Made by a program: the position numbers and the translations under genes. The notes beneath the pieces were generated by a model. It made no database searches, was not told the DNA's origin, and was given only the letters and a program-made list of their open reading frames with translations. A DNA stretch of 64,000 nt from JBMNTP01 sp050945795 (lineage in GTDB: Bacteria > Bacillota > Clostridia > Christensenellales > MGBC116941), in assembly GCA_050945795.1 (NCBI GenBank), contig JBMNTP010000006.1, positions 7,497 through 71,496 of the forward strand, read 5' to 3'. This document shows, piece by piece, positions 1 through 8,641 of this stretch (positions are counted from its first letter, which is position 1; each line of letters opens with the position of its first letter).

Positions 1-56
1 GTTAATGGTTTATTCCGCCAATATTATATAGGCCTAACTCAACTTTCTTAAATAAA

Positions 57-85
57 GAACAACCGGCTTTTGATGCCGGTTGTTC
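57..85 (-). terminator. Intrinsic terminator
   Basis: Perfect 11-bp inverted repeat (arms 57-67 and 75-85, GAACAACCGGC type) with a 7-nt loop, followed on the minus strand by a T-rich stretch (CTTTATTT). It lies just past the stop of the hypothetical gene ending at 143 and probably ends that transcript. Confidence 0.7.
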
Positions 86-142
86 CCAAATGCTTTATTT
101 ATTCGCTCCGAGGCTGCTCGAATTCATAGCAGATGTAACCCC

Positions 143-889
143 TCAATCCATATTATTGATGCTATTAAAATACTCATCCGCTGTTATAATGCTGTCGACA
201 TCAATTTCTTTGCCCGCCATCTTCTCCAATAATTCCAAAGGTACTTCCACATATCCATCTATTAAATTTCCACATAATATTCTCCCCGTATTCCCATTGA
301 CTCCCATATTCAAATTATATCTAGCTACCGGCAAATCTTGAGCTGTACATGAAATAGATATAAATATCCATTCTATAAAATTCGAGTCGTATGATCTATA
401 ACACTTTTCCCCGGATTCCAGCGTATTGAATAATTCTTTGATTATCTCCTTATCTTTAATAATATTTTCATAGCCCTTTTTTCGGTAACCGTCTTCATCA
501 GCATAGTATTCTTTCCACTCTATAACATCTACGCTTTCAGCCGATGGTTGCGGGACCTCTTTATCAGTCCGGTATAAAGTAGGGTCGACCGTGCTGGAAA
601 ACAGCCCCACCGAATATAGAAAATTACGGTTAGGATCGCCTTCTATCCAATACAATGATGTCCACCAATTTCCCGCATATCCTATTTTCTCACCAGCCGA
701 GCCATGCACATGCCATCTTAGCTGTGGCGACGATTTATATCTCACCCCATCTATTATAACGCTGGTTCCGTCTTGCTCGGTCACCTCATGAACCGGCAAG
801 AATGGATTAATATTCAATACCAACAAGAACAGTAGAAACCAACAACATAGACTGCCGACGACTATAATAATTATTGTTTTAAGTTTCAT
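143..889 (-). CDS. Hypothetical membrane-anchored protein
   Basis: I do not recognise this 248-residue protein. One hydrophobic segment near the N-terminus (residues about 5-27, preceded by MKLK) would act as a signal anchor or uncleaved signal peptide. The rest is soluble, rich in Tyr, Asp and Glu, and probably outside the cell. A CC pair sits within the membrane segment, but there is no convincing lipobox. The start is an ATG behind a clear GGAGG site. Base composition is lower in G+C than the housekeeping genes to the right, as for the next two genes, which suggests accessory or acquired DNA. No function can be inferred. Confidence 0.6.
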   Translation of the reverse strand: MKLKTIIIIVVGSLCCWFLLFLLVLNINPFLPVHEVTEQDGTSVIIDGVRYKSSPQLRWHVHGSAGEKIGYAGNWWTSLYWIEGDPNRNFLYSVGLFSSTVDPTLYRTDKEVPQPSAESVDVIEWKEYYADEDGYRKKGYENIIKDKEIIKELFNTLESGEKCYRSYDSNFIEWIFISISCTAQDLPVARYNLNMGVNGNTGRILCGNLIDGYVEVPLELLEKMAGKEIDVDSIITADEYFNSINNMD

Positions 890-987
890 TTTTACCTCCT
901 TATTTGCCTGCCGCGCCGCAATGCTATAAATTCAGTTGCTTGCATATTCTATATACTGCAATATTTGTATATAATATAGCTTGCTAT

Positions 988-1455
988 CTATTCGCCGCGA
1001 TATTGGGCAAAGTTGTTATGAAACCATTCATCAGTAATATGAGCCATATTAATATTTGAAAGTGCCTGATAAAGATTCTCGCACATATTACGAAAATCTT
1101 TAATATCCCATGGTATTTCATATATGTAACCTTCTGCATATATACATATTCTTTCGGTAAATGGTCCACGTTTATAATGTTCTATCCGGGCGCAATCCTC
1201 TAAGGGTACTGTAACTTTTATTTTTCTATATTCTATTTTAATTGCATTGATAGTAATGGTAACACTCTTAATGTTCCCTTCTGCCAAAAATCCTTGTACA
1301 CCATAGATTCCTAAAGCACAATATAATATAATTGTGAAAATACCAGTTAGAAGGCTTGTATTCCATGCTAGTATGATGACAGATACAGAGATTATTAACA
1401 CTACTATCATAATTATAAATATCAATTTATAGTTAGTAATATATTTGTTTTCCAC
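988..1455 (-). CDS. Hypothetical small membrane protein, two TM segments
   Basis: This 155-residue protein has two adjacent hydrophobic segments (about residues 10-30 and 33-52) followed by a cytoplasmic-type domain of about 95 residues. The arrangement (TM pair, then a beta-rich segment containing KSVTITINAIKIEYRKIKV and a C-terminal helix) is like small bacterial proteins with a PH-like or YcxB-like domain after a TM hairpin. That resemblance is only by pattern. The start is GTG, with a GGGGGATA Shine-Dalgarno-like sequence upstream. It is AT-rich like its neighbours, and function is unknown. Confidence 0.55.
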   Translation of the reverse strand: MENKYITNYKLIFIIMIVVLIISVSVIILAWNTSLLTGIFTIILYCALGIYGVQGFLAEGNIKSVTITINAIKIEYRKIKVTVPLEDCARIEHYKRGPFTERICIYAEGYIYEIPWDIKDFRNMCENLYQALSNINMAHITDEWFHNNFAQYRGE

Positions 1456-1513
1456 TTAGCTATCCCCCATCTAATAATAATTCCCCCTCCGCATTATTTT
1501 TCCTCTATTGACT

Positions 1514-1544
1514 GCAAAAAAAGCAACCGCTGAAGCGGTTGCTT
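1514..1544 (-). terminator. Intrinsic terminator
   Basis: GC-rich hairpin (arms 1521-1531 and 1534-1544, AAGCAACCGCT) with a two-base loop, followed on the minus strand by seven T residues (1514-1520). It ends transcription of the gene at 1596-2357. Confidence 0.85.
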
Positions 1545-1595
1545 TGCCGAAAGAGTGTTATTCTTACAGTTCGTTTTTTCATAATAGCATAGAAA

Positions 1596-2357
1596 TCATC
1601 GTCCGCTTAAGCCCTCTTTATTAGCCCTTATTTGATTCCTATACTCCTCTAGCGCTTTATTATACTCCTCATATATTTTATTGGCTTTGTCCGTTTTACC
1701 GGCAGCGTCGTGTAATACGATTTGCGCCATCATGTTTTTGCCATATTCCATCAAATCCTCGTAGCTCGATTCAGGATATACTGGCATATCAAGGCACGCC
1801 TCTTCAAACTCCGAAACAAATATCTTCCAGCCCTCCTCGTTTATTCTTTCTTTGTTCAGGCCAACTTCATATGCCAAATATAAAGTCTCGTAGTTGTCCA
1901 GCAATTCATCATATAATACAGGAAATATATCTTTATATTCCTGATACTGCCCTTCATAAATATATGCTAGCCAAAATCTCGCTTGAAGCAATTGCGCAAA
2001 ATCACTTTCCGATAGCACCTGCTGCTCTACGGCTAACCCGATAGCCTCTTTATGCACACCCTCTAATTTATCCAAGCCATCATGCTGTCCCATCGCTTCG
2101 GATGCTTCCGCCCATTCCGCTATGCTCTGCCCAATATTATCTATCTGTATGGCCTTAGGTATGTATTTTACTAATCCTTTATGGTCGTTTTTTATATAGA
2201 AATGTATACATAATCCCGCTAAATCAGCATCCGAACCTGTTTTTTGATATTGCCGCTCAACAGAGCTTATACTTATATGATCATTCAGCCATACTACTCC
2301 TGCAATGAACAAACATATTACTAAAATAATGAATAATATTACTGTTCTGCTCATCAT
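1596..2357 (-). CDS. Hypothetical membrane-anchored protein, helical ectodomain
   Basis: This 253-residue protein is not recognised. It has one N-terminal membrane segment (residues about 5-25) followed by a charged, mostly helical domain. The pattern of helix-forming stretches rich in Leu, Ala, Tyr and Glu recalls TPR-like helical repeats, but no repeat consensus can be defended. The gene is separately terminated on its downstream side. It belongs to the AT-richer accessory block between the left edge and the tRNA-Thr gene, and may be co-acquired with the two genes downstream. No enzyme motif is visible. Confidence 0.55.
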   Translation of the reverse strand: MMSRTVILFIILVICLFIAGVVWLNDHISISSVERQYQKTGSDADLAGLCIHFYIKNDHKGLVKYIPKAIQIDNIGQSIAEWAEASEAMGQHDGLDKLEGVHKEAIGLAVEQQVLSESDFAQLLQARFWLAYIYEGQYQEYKDIFPVLYDELLDNYETLYLAYEVGLNKERINEEGWKIFVSEFEEACLDMPVYPESSYEDLMEYGKNMMAQIVLHDAAGKTDKANKIYEEYNKALEEYRNQIRANKEGLSGR

Positions 2358-2483
2358 CGCAATGCTCCTAGAAATTGAATATATTTTCAGCTACTTAGCA
2401 GGTAGTTCTCTCAATTGATAGTTTAATACAACGTGATTCGCGGCGTCTCATATTCGATATATTCGTCCTCAACTCGATAAATC

Positions 2484-2789
2484 TTACTTTATTGATAGAT
2501 AATGGTAGAAGAAGTACTTGTCTGCATACGGGTTATCTATGCCGGGGAGGCCGTCGTCAAAGCGCGCCGAAGCTATTATGCCGCCGCTAAGGTCAAGTAT
2601 ATTCTCCGTCAGCAGCCAGTTATCGGCGTTCGCGGTAAATAATGTTGCGCTCCCACTGTAATAATACTTTGTCGTCTCGTCATTTTCAACTTTTTTAACG
2701 CGCTGCACGTTCACAAGGTCAGCGGCCGCAACCGCATCTTTCTCTGATGTAGGATTCATATGACGAATAGCTTCTTTTTTATTGTACAA
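2484..2789 (-). CDS. Hypothetical ORF, possibly a gene remnant
   Basis: A 101-codon open frame without a good start: the first codon is TTG with no Shine-Dalgarno site, and an internal ATG at 2759 is no better placed. The predicted product is hydrophilic and has no signal sequence. It could be the C-terminal remnant of a longer protein. It sits between an accessory gene and a terminator-rich stretch next to the tRNA gene, where decayed genes are common. I cannot assign a family. Confidence 0.3.
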   Translation of the reverse strand: MYNKKEAIRHMNPTSEKDAVAAADLVNVQRVKKVENDETTKYYYSGSATLFTANADNWLLTENILDLSGGIIASARFDDGLPGIDNPYADKYFFYHYLSIK

Positions 2790-2910
2790 AAGATACTCAA
2801 TATATTCAGAAAATAGTCATGATAAATAATGCTTCATTTTTATGTTTATTATGGGGGCAAAAATGGGGGCCCAACTGATATTTTGCCTATATTAAGCAAA
2901 AATTCGAGAA

Positions 2911-2942
2911 GAGAAAAAACCCGCAAACGCTTTGTTTACGGG
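2911..2942 (-). terminator. Intrinsic terminator-like hairpin
   Basis: Imperfect hairpin CCCGTAAAC...GTTTGCGGG (2920-2942), followed on the minus strand by six T residues. It lies downstream of the tRNA-Thr gene and upstream of the weak ORF at 2484-2789, so it would stop read-through from the tRNA into the accessory genes. Confidence 0.65.
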
Positions 2943-3045
2943 CTCTTTAGCATGTCCTGTGCTACCACCAAAGATGCACACTTTGATACGGACATAAAAA
3001 TATCGCGCACCGTCAAACGACAGCGCGCGAATTGATTTTCTTTGG

Positions 3046-3076
3046 CTTACCTTTCTTTTTCCAAAAGAAAGGTAAG
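3046..3076 (-). terminator. Perfect inverted repeat directly 3' of the tRNA-Thr gene
   Basis: A 14-bp perfect inverted repeat (CTTACCTTTCTTTT, arms 3046-3059 and 3063-3076) with a 3-nt spacer, abutting the CCA end of the tRNA. As RNA it folds into a hairpin that can serve as terminator or 3' processing signal. AT-rich arms of this kind are also seen as dispersed intergenic repeats, so a repeat-element origin is possible. Confidence 0.6.
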
Positions 3077-3152
<76 letters not shown>

Positions 3153-3171
3153 ATTTAATACATGCCTGATT

Positions 3172-3200
3172 ATTATAAATGAATTGCCGCAACAATTCAA
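3172..3200 (-). promoter_or_regulatory. Sigma-A promoter of tRNA-Thr
   Basis: On the minus strand TTGAAT (3195-3200) and TATAAT (3172-3177) are separated by 17 bp, about 20 bp before the mature tRNA 5' end. The spacer and -35 contain the inverted repeat GAATTG/CAATTC. Confidence 0.75.
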
Positions 3201-3351
3201 GCATGGCTTTGCGATAATCATGATAAATTGCTTTTAGTTACCCGGCGTTATTAAATATATACTGCTAATGGCGCTGTTTTTGCCATATTTAAAAGGATTT
3301 CGCCGCACGAAATAGAATAATACATCTAGACTATACGGAGCGAAGAGGCAA

Positions 3352-4443
3352 ATGAAGAAGCTTTTTTTATTATTGATATGCATACCGGCGCTTTTGATGG
3401 CGGCTTGCTCACAAACGCCGCCGCTTGCCGTTTCTAAAAGCCCGCATGAAGAAACTACTATATCCGACCCTACATATACCGTTCCTTCACCGGCACCTTA
3501 CACCGCGCCCGATCACAGCGGCTTTGATACCTCACAATACCCTATCGCCATGGCTATGCCCGCCATCACCCACCCTATACATCGCATAATACAGCATGGC
3601 TTTCTCGACGCCGCCGAACAGCTCGGTTACAATGCAAGCATAATAGGAACAGAGGATACGGATCAGGCAAAGGTGTATAAAGAATGCGTTAAGGCGGCTG
3701 AAAGCGGCGTTAAAGGCATAGTACTTTGGGCGGGCGAGGAAGACTGTTTTCCTATTATTGAAAAGCTTGAAAAGATGGGCGTAGCGGTTATTATACCGCA
3801 TTTTATATTTGACCCCATGCCGGCGGGGCTTATCGCAAACCTCGCCTGCCTTCCCGATGTTTATGGAGCCGCCGTAGCCGATTATATACATGCGACAACG
3901 GCGAGGCAAAAAGGCAGCGTTATTATTTCATCATATTCAGAAAACCTTACGGAATCAGCCGCCGCCATGGCATTTAAAGAGCGTATGTACGAGCTTAACC
4001 CTGCGTTCACCATAATAGGGCCGATTTATGAAGGGGATGACCATTTTTCCGCCATATTATCTTTTGTTGACATTATTAAGGAGCAACAGCCAATAGCAAT
4101 ATTCGGCACATCCGGTAACAGCGCCTATATATGGGCAGAGGCGATTGCTCAGGCGGATAAGCCGGCAAACAGCATTGTTATAGTCGGCATGGACTATACG
4201 CCTGGCAATCTGATGCTGCTTGATAACGGTCATATATCGGCGCTTGTAGCCCAGCCCATATACGAAGAGGCTTATATAGCGGCGCATATGCTCGATAAAT
4301 ACTTTCGCACCGATGAAAAGCCGGGCTGGACGCAGCTCGACGCACCGCTTATACATAACGGCGGCGTCGGTACATCGGATCCGGCAATGTATATTGAAGT
4401 GATATCGCAGGCGGGAAAACGCTTTGTTGAAGTCCTGCATTAA
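3352..4443 (+). CDS. Lipoprotein sugar-binding protein (type-1 periplasmic fold)
   Basis: Predicted extracellular lipoprotein of 363 residues in the RbsB/LacI-like periplasmic-binding family. A lipobox (LMAAC, Cys about 19) follows a short hydrophobic signal, then a 35-residue Pro/Thr-rich linker. The binding domain begins at about residue 60 with AMPAITHPIHRIIQHGF, which fits the first strand and helix of the fold (normally a conserved 'xxNPFF...G' segment), and ends with VAQPIYEEAYIAAHML, the typical 'QxPxxxG' hinge region. A paralogue follows 47 bp downstream on the same strand, so the two are probably co-transcribed. No permease, ATPase or sensor kinase lies beside them, so the ligand and partner are unknown. 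The family call is good and the role is inferred. Confidence 0.85.
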   Translation: MKKLFLLLICIPALLMAACSQTPPLAVSKSPHEETTISDPTYTVPSPAPYTAPDHSGFDTSQYPIAMAMPAITHPIHRIIQHGFLDAAEQLGYNASIIGTEDTDQAKVYKECVKAAESGVKGIVLWAGEEDCFPIIEKLEKMGVAVIIPHFIFDPMPAGLIANLACLPDVYGAAVADYIHATTARQKGSVIISSYSENLTESAAAMAFKERMYELNPAFTIIGPIYEGDDHFSAILSFVDIIKEQQPIAIFGTSGNSAYIWAEAIAQADKPANSIVIVGMDYTPGNLMLLDNGHISALVAQPIYEEAYIAAHMLDKYFRTDEKPGWTQLDAPLIHNGGVGTSDPAMYIEVISQAGKRFVEVLH

Positions 4444-4490
4444 TATAGTACAGACCGCTCTAGGCACATAGCAGCGGAAAGGGGATAAAC

Positions 4491-5519
4491 GTGAAAAAGA
4501 GTATCAGCTTAATTGCCTGTATCGCCACCGCGATATTTATAGCCGGCTGCTCAGCCGGAAATTCCATATCAAATAATGCCACAACTCCCACCGCCGCCCC
4601 TCAATCGGTGGAATTTATAGGCGTTGAGGAAAAAGAGCGCGCCGGCCTTATTATGCTGGCAATGCCCATATTAACCCACCCCGTACACAAAACGGTACAG
4701 CTTGGCTTTGTTGAAGCGGCGCGCGAGCTGGGATACGATACTGAAATCGTCGGCTCCGATACAGCCTACGGTCCCGATTTTATCACCGCCGTTGAAAGCG
4801 CACTGTCGCGTCAGCCGGACGGCATAATAATATGGGGCGACGACGCCAGCCATGAGCTTATAAAAAAATGTAAGGCGCAGGGAGTATATACCGTTGCGCC
4901 GCACTTTTTGCACAGTAAAACAGACATACCCGAACTTGACGCTAACCTTTTAAGCAATCCTTCGGCTTACGGAGCCGCCTGTGCGGACGAGATGGCTGCG
5001 GCGCTAAAAGGACGCTCCGGCAGCATAGCCATAACGCAAGGCTCATACAATATCGAAGAAAACGCTGCGGCGAATGCCTTTTCAAAGCGGCTTAAACAGA
5101 TAGCGCCGCAGCTTTCGGTGCTCGACCCACTTCCGGAGAATTTCGACGTCTCTTCCGCCACATCCGACTGCACTACCATTATAAAGGCCAATCAAGACCT
5201 AATAGGCGTGTTCGGCACTTCCGGCAATTCTGCTGCCGCCTGGGCGCTCGCGGTGTCTGCAAGCGGGCTTAGCAAAGGGCAGCTTATAATAATAGCCACC
5301 GATTATACCGATCAAAGCATCAGCCTTTTATCCGGCGGCGATATACACGCCATAGTAGCAAGACCGCTCTATGAAGCCGGAGAAGCCTCTGTATCAATAC
5401 TTGACCGGCTTATAAACGGCATAGAAGCTCCATACCTTGTAGAACTGCCGGCTCCTATAGTTACTTCCTCCGGCGTTGAGCGCTATAGCGATATAATAAA
5501 AAGAGCCGACGCTCTCTGA
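4491..5519 (+). CDS. Lipoprotein sugar-binding protein, paralogue of the upstream gene
   Basis: This 342-residue lipoprotein starts at GTG behind a GGAAAGGGG site. Its signal peptide ends in the lipobox IAGC, followed by a Ser/Asn/Thr-rich linker. The binding fold parallels the upstream gene segment by segment: LAMPILTHPVHKTVQLGF near residue 57, GVFGTSGNSAAAWA in the second lobe, and VARPLYEAGEASVSIL near the hinge. The pair therefore looks like a tandem duplication that has diverged in ligand pocket. Without a transporter next to them they may feed an unlinked sugar ABC permease, or act as ligand sensors. A terminator hairpin follows. Confidence 0.85.
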   Translation: MKKSISLIACIATAIFIAGCSAGNSISNNATTPTAAPQSVEFIGVEEKERAGLIMLAMPILTHPVHKTVQLGFVEAARELGYDTEIVGSDTAYGPDFITAVESALSRQPDGIIIWGDDASHELIKKCKAQGVYTVAPHFLHSKTDIPELDANLLSNPSAYGAACADEMAAALKGRSGSIAITQGSYNIEENAAANAFSKRLKQIAPQLSVLDPLPENFDVSSATSDCTTIIKANQDLIGVFGTSGNSAAAWALAVSASGLSKGQLIIIATDYTDQSISLLSGGDIHAIVARPLYEAGEASVSILDRLINGIEAPYLVELPAPIVTSSGVERYSDIIKRADAL

Positions 5520-5578
5520 CAACGCCGCTAAATCAGCCTTATAACGCCTTGTAACGCCTTAAACATATATAAACATAC

Positions 5579-5619
5579 AGCGCGACGCATGCCACACAGC
5601 CTGCCGTCGCGCTTTCTTT
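5579..5619 (+). terminator. Intrinsic terminator after the sugar-binding pair
   Basis: Arms AGCGCGACG (5579-5587) and CGTCGCGCT (5605-5613) with a 17-nt loop, followed on the plus strand by TTCTTT. It lies between the convergent genes ending at 5519 (+) and 5672 (-). Confidence 0.7.
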
Positions 5620-5671
5620 GTGTACTAACCTTTCGCCTGCAGCTTACCTTTTCCGTCTTGCGATAATCGCG

Positions 5672-6742
5672 TTAACCGATGCTTGCGACCGGCTCAATAC
5701 CACCCAGCTCAAAATACTCGCTGCCCATATTATATCCTTCGGATACAAAGTCGTCGCAAACGCCGCATATAGCCATTTCAGCCATATACGCCAGCCGCCG
5801 CGACGGCATCGCCGCCTTTACTTCAAGCATAACTACAGCCTCACGCGCCGCCGCCGACATACCGCTCACCAATGTGGGCGCACTGCTCCTCGCCTGCGAG
5901 CCGGCCTTGGCTACTCCCGTCTCTGCAAAAGCGCATACTTTAATCTGAGCCGCCCCGTACGGCACACCGTCACTCACGCGCTCGGCAAGGCTCATTACAA
6001 AGCTGTTCATATCTGCCCCTTCATCGCACTTTACCGTCAGCCGAGTGTTCAAACATCCCGTTTCACGCGCCGCCCTCTCATAAGCGCCGTCATCCGCCTT
6101 TATTCGCTCACGCGTCAGGTATTCGCCGGATAATATGCAATCAAGCCACTCACTCATGCCTCGTCCCGAATACGGGCAGGCCGTCATTATACGCGCTGCG
6201 AACCTATCCTCAAGCGCCTTTTCTATATATGCCGCCCTTTTTTCATCCTCATCATCGGCAACAGAAAGCAATAGTATGTCCGCCTCCTCCATTTGCGTGG
6301 CGAGTATGTAATTCATATAAGGAGATAACCCGCCGCTGTCGCGTATATTGCCTTCAACCTGCCCCGGCGACGCTACAACGGTGTAAGGCAGCATACGCAT
6401 ATCCCCCGCCACTCCGGTTTTTATACCGTCTAGAAACCCGCGACGAATGTCGGGGCGAGGCGCCTCCGCTTTAACAAAAACTATGTCAGCGCCGGCGTTT
6501 GTAAAAGCCATAGCCGACTGCGCCGTATCAAGCGCTTCCGCCCCGTTAAGTGCGGCTGTGCTAATACCGTTAAACGTCAGATACTCGGCGTCAAGTGAGC
6601 CGCGCTTCTCATGCGGAAGCACCGCCGCTACGCTTGTACCGCTTGACATAAGCAGCCGCGCCGCCGACAATATTATCTCGGTTTTCCCCGAGCATATAAA
6701 GCCGCCCACGGCAGCCAGAGCCGGCCTTCCGACTAAAGCCAT
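5672..6742 (-). CDS. CobW/HypB-like P-loop nucleotide-binding protein
   Basis: A 356-residue protein with a Walker A motif at the N-terminus (GGFICSGKT, residues about 13-21), as in CobW/UreG/HypB-type SIMIBI GTPases that load metal or cofactor into enzymes. A possible Walker B/switch region is ADIVFVKAEAP (about 85-95). The CXCC metal-transfer motif of canonical CobW/COG0523 proteins is not present. Near the C-terminus there is instead a CGVC pair. ATG start with GGGAGG eight bases upstream. It stands alone, convergent with the sugar-binding genes and about 115 bp after dnaB. The exact client is unknown. It could relate to corrinoid-protein activation, where CobW-like proteins are often annotated in anaerobes, but nothing nearby supports that directly. 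Confidence 0.65.
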   Translation of the reverse strand: MALVGRPALAAVGGFICSGKTEIILSAARLLMSSGTSVAAVLPHEKRGSLDAEYLTFNGISTAALNGAEALDTAQSAMAFTNAGADIVFVKAEAPRPDIRRGFLDGIKTGVAGDMRMLPYTVVASPGQVEGNIRDSGGLSPYMNYILATQMEEADILLLSVADDEDEKRAAYIEKALEDRFAARIMTACPYSGRGMSEWLDCILSGEYLTRERIKADDGAYERAARETGCLNTRLTVKCDEGADMNSFVMSLAERVSDGVPYGAAQIKVCAFAETGVAKAGSQARSSAPTLVSGMSAAAREAVVMLEVKAAMPSRRLAYMAEMAICGVCDDFVSEGYNMGSEYFELGGIEPVASIG

Positions 6743-6858
6743 AAAAAATGCCTCCCCCGCCCGGCATTAACGCACCGGAACGTATTTTAGCGTCAAGAAA
6801 TGCGCAAACGTTTTAAATGCCTGCGCACAATCCTCCCGCTGTCTATAACCTTAAACTG

Positions 6859-8193
6859 TCAATACTCATCGTGCCGCTCGTCAAGCTCGGCGAACTTTGT
6901 GAATTCGCCTATCCATTTAAGCATTATATCGCCGGTAGGGCCGTTTCTCTGTTTAGCCAGGCTGACCCCCGAAACGCTTTCGCCTTCCTCGTTCTTAATG
7001 TCCCTAAAGAGCAGCATTACTATATCGGCGTCCTGCTCTATCGCACCCGACTCCCTAAGATCTGAAAGCTGCGGTTTTTTACCCTCTCGCGTGTCAGCCA
7101 AACGCCTAAGCTGCGACAGCACAACAACCGGACAGTCAAGATCCCTCGCCATTATCTTGAGCATACGCGTCATTTCGCTTATCTCAAGCTGCCTGTTCTC
7201 GGTTTTGCCGCTGCCCTGTATAAGCTGAAGATAGTCGATTATAACCATGCCAAGGCCGTTATGCATTTTCATGCGGCGACACCTGCTTCGTATCTCCGGT
7301 ACCGTTATTCCAGGCTGATCATCAAGGTATATAGGCGTCTCGGACAGCTCGGCCTGCGCCTCGGACAGCTTGCGTATTTCCTCTGGGCCTATGCGGCCGG
7401 TATAAGTGCTTTGGAGGTCTACTCCCGCCTCGCTGCACAACATACGCGACGCCAGCTGCTCTTTCGACATCTCCAGCGAAAACACAACAACCGGCACCTT
7501 ATGCCGCTTAGCCGCATGCGCTGCTATATTAAGAGCGAAACTGGTTTTTCCTGTACCCGGCCTGCCGCCTATAACAATAAGCTGCGATTTTTGAAATCCG
7601 GCAGTCTTTCTATCTATGCTGGCAAAGCCTGTTGATAAGCCCGGCAGCTCGCCACGCCTGTTCATGGCCTCGCCTATCATATTCATACTCAGCCTTAAGG
7701 CCTCGGATATAGGACCCATGGAATCGGTCTTTTTATGCGTGGCGATATCATATATAAGCTTTTCCGCCTCATCAAGCTGATTCTCCGCGGCCACCGCCTC
7801 ATCAAAACCGTTTTTGACTATGCTGCCGCCCGCATCTATGAGCCGGCGCAGCGTAGCCTTTTCTTCGATTATGCTTATATAGTGGCCTACATTGGCGGCG
7901 CTTGGCACCATCATGGATAAATCGGATATATACTGCGCCCCGCCCGCCCCTGAAAGGCTGCCCCTCGCCTCTAGCCGCTCTGTAACGGTAACAAGGTCTA
8001 CCGCTTTATTCGCGGCATCAAGCTCTTGCATAACAGAGAATATCTCTCTATGCTGCGGGCTGTAGAAATCTTCGGGACGCAGCGTCTCGGCGGCGGTAAG
8101 CGCCTTAGGCGATATAAGTATGCTGCCAAGCACCGACTGCTCAGCCTCATAGCTGTTTGGCAATATCCTTCCGCTTGATTCCAATTCGGCCAC
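6859..8193 (-). CDS. dnaB: Replicative DNA helicase DnaB (DnaC in Bacillus)
   Basis: Hexameric 5'-3' helicase at the replication fork, 444 residues, the usual length. The N-terminal domain (residues about 10-110, starting PNSYEAEQSVLGSIL) interacts with primase. The RecA-like motor domain has Walker A GGRPGTGKT (209-217) and Walker B VVIIDYLQL. The C-terminal end has the family QLRR and KQRNGPTG segments. Start is GTG behind AAAGGGAC. It is the last gene of the yybS-gdpP-rplI-dnaB operon, seven bases after rplI, a gene order widely conserved in Firmicutes. No intein is present. Confidence 0.97.
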   Translation of the reverse strand: MAELESSGRILPNSYEAEQSVLGSILISPKALTAAETLRPEDFYSPQHREIFSVMQELDAANKAVDLVTVTERLEARGSLSGAGGAQYISDLSMMVPSAANVGHYISIIEEKATLRRLIDAGGSIVKNGFDEAVAAENQLDEAEKLIYDIATHKKTDSMGPISEALRLSMNMIGEAMNRRGELPGLSTGFASIDRKTAGFQKSQLIVIGGRPGTGKTSFALNIAAHAAKRHKVPVVVFSLEMSKEQLASRMLCSEAGVDLQSTYTGRIGPEEIRKLSEAQAELSETPIYLDDQPGITVPEIRSRCRRMKMHNGLGMVIIDYLQLIQGSGKTENRQLEISEMTRMLKIMARDLDCPVVVLSQLRRLADTREGKKPQLSDLRESGAIEQDADIVMLLFRDIKNEEGESVSGVSLAKQRNGPTGDIMLKWIGEFTKFAELDERHDEY

Positions 8194-8200
8194 CGTCCCT

Positions 8201-8641
8201 TTAAATCTCTACTTTAACTCCAAGCCTGGCCTGTATCTCGGCATATACTTTTACAACCGCCTCATATTCCCCAACGTTTTTTATAGGCTCTATGCTTATC
8301 TTTTTCTTGTCCATCTTAACGCCATGCTGCGCCTCCAGCGCGTCGGCTATTTCTTTGTTTGTAATAGCGCCAAAAAGCCTGCCCGTCTCCCCCGCCTTGG
8401 CTTTAATCGTTACGGTAAGCGATTTTATCTTGTCGGCGACGCGCTGCGCCTCGTCCTTTTCAGTAGCCTTCCTATGCTTTTCAGCGTCTATTTTAAGCTG
8501 CGCGCTGTTTAGATTGCCCGCTGTCGCCTCGACAGCCAGCTTCCTGGGCAAAAGATAATTCCTAGCGAATCCATCGCTGACTTCTATAATCTCACCCTTT
8601 TTTCCGGTACCTTTAACATCTTTTTGCAATATTATTTTCAT
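8201..8641 (-). CDS. rplI: 50S ribosomal protein L9
   Basis: L9 (146 residues, full length) binds 23S rRNA near the L1 stalk and affects translational fidelity. The N-terminal motif MKIILQKDVKGTGKKGEI followed by VSDGFARNYLLPRKLA is diagnostic. A central helix (about residues 45-75) links to the C-terminal domain. The ATG overlaps the gdpP stop (ATGA), which indicates translational coupling. Ribosome-binding site GGAGG lies inside the end of gdpP. Confidence 0.98.
   Translation of the reverse strand: MKIILQKDVKGTGKKGEIIEVSDGFARNYLLPRKLAVEATAGNLNSAQLKIDAEKHRKATEKDEAQRVADKIKSLTVTIKAKAGETGRLFGAITNKEIADALEAQHGVKMDKKKISIEPIKNVGEYEAVVKVYAEIQARLGVKVEI

Noticed and set aside
2821..2900. Remnant of a tyrosine integrase C-terminus near tRNA-Thr
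   Set aside because: The short reading (GAKMGAQ-like) is too brief, and no catalytic residues or att repeats are visible.
1..3076. Direct repeat of the tRNA-Thr 3' end marking an integrated element
   Set aside because: No second copy of the 3' end of the tRNA was found within the window to the left.
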